From Legionellaceae bacterium (GTDB lineage: Bacteria > Pseudomonadota > Gammaproteobacteria > Legionellales > Legionellaceae): a stretch of DNA of 15,351 bases. Location: positions 1 to 15,351 of the forward strand of contig DAIDLK010000010.1 in NCBI GenBank assembly GCA_027449525.1. Reading direction: 5' to 3'. A model generated the notes under the pieces. It saw nothing but the letters and a program-made list of their open reading frames with translations. It was not told where the DNA came from and did not search any database. Both the position numbers and the translations under genes were made by a program. Below, piece by piece: positions 13,652 to 15,351 of the stretch (within the stretch, counting starts at the first letter, position 1; each line of letters starts with the position of its first letter).

Positions 13652-14125
13652 ATGACCAATCGAATTCAAGCCGGGGCAGCGTGCCAAGTACCTTGTCGGT
13701 TAGCACTCGTGGTGAGTGTGTTTAATCGTGAAATAACGCAGGCTCTTCAACAAGGTGCACTGGATTATTGGCATGAATTAGGTTTTGACTTGAAGGCCGT
13801 AACGGTGGTTGAAGTCCCGGGAGCCATTGAAATTCCGCTGATTGCTCAGCAATTAGCGCGTCTCGCGCGCTTTGATGCAATCATTGCGTTCGGTGCTGTG
13901 ATTCGTGGTGAAACCAGCCATTATGATTATGTCTGTCACGTTGCGGCGAATGGCTGTGCTGAGGTAGCGTTACGCTATAATATCCCCGTTATTTTTGGGG
14001 TGTTAACTACTGAAAACGAAGCCCAGGCCTGGGACAGACTGGGTGGAGCGCACGGGCACAAAGGCCGCGACGCCATCGATAGTGCATTAGCGATGCATGC
14101 AATTATGCAACAAATGTTAGGATAG
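13652..14125 (+). CDS. ribH: 6,7-dimethyl-8-ribityllumazine synthase
   Basis: RibH condenses the diaminouracil intermediate with 3,4-dihydroxy-2-butanone 4-phosphate to form lumazine, the substrate of RibE; the family forms pentamers or 60-mer capsids. The 157-aa protein has FN (24-25) in the pyrimidine site, VPGAIEIPL (55-63), GAVIRGETSHYDYV (81-94) with the catalytic His at 90, and GVLTTENEAQAWDRLGGAHG, in which R129 occupies the phosphate-contacting Arg position. It starts 3 nt after the ribBA stop. The usual downstream partner nusB is not here; pyrG follows after 2 nt instead. Confidence 0.97.
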   Translation: MTNRIQAGAACQVPCRLALVVSVFNREITQALQQGALDYWHELGFDLKAVTVVEVPGAIEIPLIAQQLARLARFDAIIAFGAVIRGETSHYDYVCHVAANGCAEVALRYNIPVIFGVLTTENEAQAWDRLGGAHGHKGRDAIDSALAMHAIMQQMLG

Positions 14126-14127
14126 CT

Positions 14128-15351
14128 ATGACCCATTATATTTTCATTACCGGCGGGGTAGTGTCATCACTAGGTAAAGGGATTGCTTCAGCCTCATTAG
14201 CTGCTATTTTAGAGGCGCGCGGCTTGCGTGTCACGCTTATTAAATTGGACCCGTACATCAATGTCGATCCAGGTACCATGAGTCCGTTTCAGCACGGTGA
14301 AGTGTTTGTCACTCAAGACGGAGCCGAAACCGATTTGGATTTGGGCCATTATGAACGTTTTGTGCGTACCACCATGACCCAACGCAATAATTTCACTTCC
14401 GGTAAAATTTACGAAACAGTAATTAAGAAAGAACGAAAAGGCGATTATTTGGGCGGAACAGTGCAAGTGATTCCACACATTACCGATGAAATTAAGCACT
14501 GTATTCGGCAGGGATCGGCTGGTTTTGATGTGGCCATGGTAGAAATTGGCGGTACGGTGGGTGATATTGAATCGTTACCTTTTTTAGAAGCGATTCGACA
14601 ATTGCGCATTGAATTGGGTGCGGCGCATGCCGTATTCATTCATTTAACCTTAGTACCTTTTATTGCCACGACCGGCGAAACAAAAACCAAGCCAACCCAA
14701 CACTCCGTGAAAGAGCTACGCTCTATTGGTATTCAACCGGATATCTTAATTTGCCGTTCTGAACGCGCGCTATCAGAAAGTGACCGCGTTAAAATTGCCT
14801 TATTCACTAACGTCGAATTAGAAGGAGTGGTTTCATTAGAAGATGCCAAGAGTATTTATCAAATTCCGTTAATCTTGCATCAACAAGGGTTGGATGAAAT
14901 TGTAATAAAAAAATTTGCGTTAACGTTGCCGGTAGCCGATTTGCACGAATGGCAAGCGGTCGTGGCGGCACAAGCGATACAAACTATGACGGTTAAGGTG
15001 GCGATGGTGGGTAAATACACGGAATTGAGTGATGCCTATAAATCCGTGAATGAGGCATTGTGCCACGCTGGCATTCATACCGAGACACGGGTTGAAATTG
15101 TTTACATTGATGCCGAGCGTCTAGAAAAACAGGGAACTAGTTTATTGTCCGGGATGGATGCGCTTTTAATTCCTGGTGGCTTTGGTGAGCGCGGAGTGCG
15201 CGGCATGATTTTAGCCATTCAATACGCACGCGAGCATCATTTGCCGTTTCTGGGAATTTGTTTAGGCATGCAGCTAGCCGTGATTGAGTTTGCTCGCCAC
15301 GTGATGGGGCATTTGGATGCCAATTCCACTGAATTTAATCCCGAGTCTACT
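14128..15351 (+). CDS. pyrG: CTP synthase, cut by the window end (first 408 residues)
   Basis: PyrG aminates UTP to CTP using glutamine-derived ammonia and ATP. The frame opens at the ATG at 14128, after AGGAT, and continues without a stop to the last base; the family is about 540 aa, so roughly three quarters is present. The synthetase domain shows the ATP loop GGVVSSLGKG (9-18), IKLDPYINVDPGTMSPFQHG, Mg-site residues D71 and E139, GGTVGDIESLPFLEAIRQ and GETKTKPTQHSVKELRSIG. The glutaminase domain, from about 290, shows PGGFGERGVRGM and GICLGMQ with nucleophile C378. The 2-nt gap to ribH implies co-transcription with the rib genes. Confidence 0.97.
   Translation, partial: MTHYIFITGGVVSSLGKGIASASLAAILEARGLRVTLIKLDPYINVDPGTMSPFQHGEVFVTQDGAETDLDLGHYERFVRTTMTQRNNFTSGKIYETVIKKERKGDYLGGTVQVIPHITDEIKHCIRQGSAGFDVAMVEIGGTVGDIESLPFLEAIRQLRIELGAAHAVFIHLTLVPFIATTGETKTKPTQHSVKELRSIGIQPDILICRSERALSESDRVKIALFTNVELEGVVSLEDAKSIYQIPLILHQQGLDEIVIKKFALTLPVADLHEWQAVVAAQAIQTMTVKVAMVGKYTELSDAYKSVNEALCHAGIHTETRVEIVYIDAERLEKQGTSLLSGMDALLIPGGFGERGVRGMILAIQYAREHHLPFLGICLGMQLAVIEFARHVMGHLDANSTEFNPEST

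Overview
The window looks like a chromosomal segment of a gammaproteobacterium, most likely of the Legionellales (Legionella/Coxiella/Rickettsiella-like). The housekeeping proteins (S2, EF-Ts, UMP kinase, RRF, BepA, RibD/E/BA/H, CTP synthase) are all of gammaproteobacterial type. They are interleaved with insertion-sequence remnants and with long proteins I cannot assign; at least one of these has a motif reminiscent of Legionellales effector-like proteins. The lineage call is inferred from protein character and gene order, not from a database search.

Layout. (1) 1-828: a degraded mobile segment. A perfect 42-bp inverted repeat (1-42 / 787-828), each copy able to fold into two hairpins, encloses the N-terminal part of an IS4-type transposase that runs directly into the C-terminal end of a GIY-YIG endonuclease. 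(2) 855-2250: an unassigned 442-aa protein behind a strong sigma70-like promoter. (3) 2253-5402: rpsB-tsf-pyrH-frr, the classic translation/UMP-kinase cluster, with a structured S2-type leader before rpsB, a perfect hairpin between rpsB and tsf, and overlapping stop/start codons further down. (4) 5408-7229: a gene truncated at its 5' end, abutting a structurally complete IS256-family element (transposase plus 28-bp imperfect terminal repeats). No target duplication is visible, so this is a probable rearrangement point just where uppS-cdsA-dxr would usually follow frr. (5) 7272-9242: two unassigned genes in tandem, the second a multi-spanning membrane protein with a large soluble tail. (6) 9245-10636, minus strand: a BepA/YfgC-type periplasmic M48 metalloprotease with a TPR domain. 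(7) 10702-15351: ribD-ribE-ribBA-ribH, nearly gapless and running with a 2-nt gap into pyrG, which is cut by the window end.

How the genes work together. Region 3 supplies the translation apparatus (30S protein S2, the EF-Tu exchange factor, ribosome recycling) together with UMP phosphorylation. Region 7 holds the dedicated enzymes of riboflavin synthesis from GTP and ribulose 5-phosphate, followed by CTP synthase, so both conserved blocks touch pyrimidine nucleotide supply. The accessory pieces sit exactly at the borders of these blocks, which suggests that insertion-sequence activity shaped local gene order. No tRNA, rRNA, CRISPR array or FMN riboswitch was seen.
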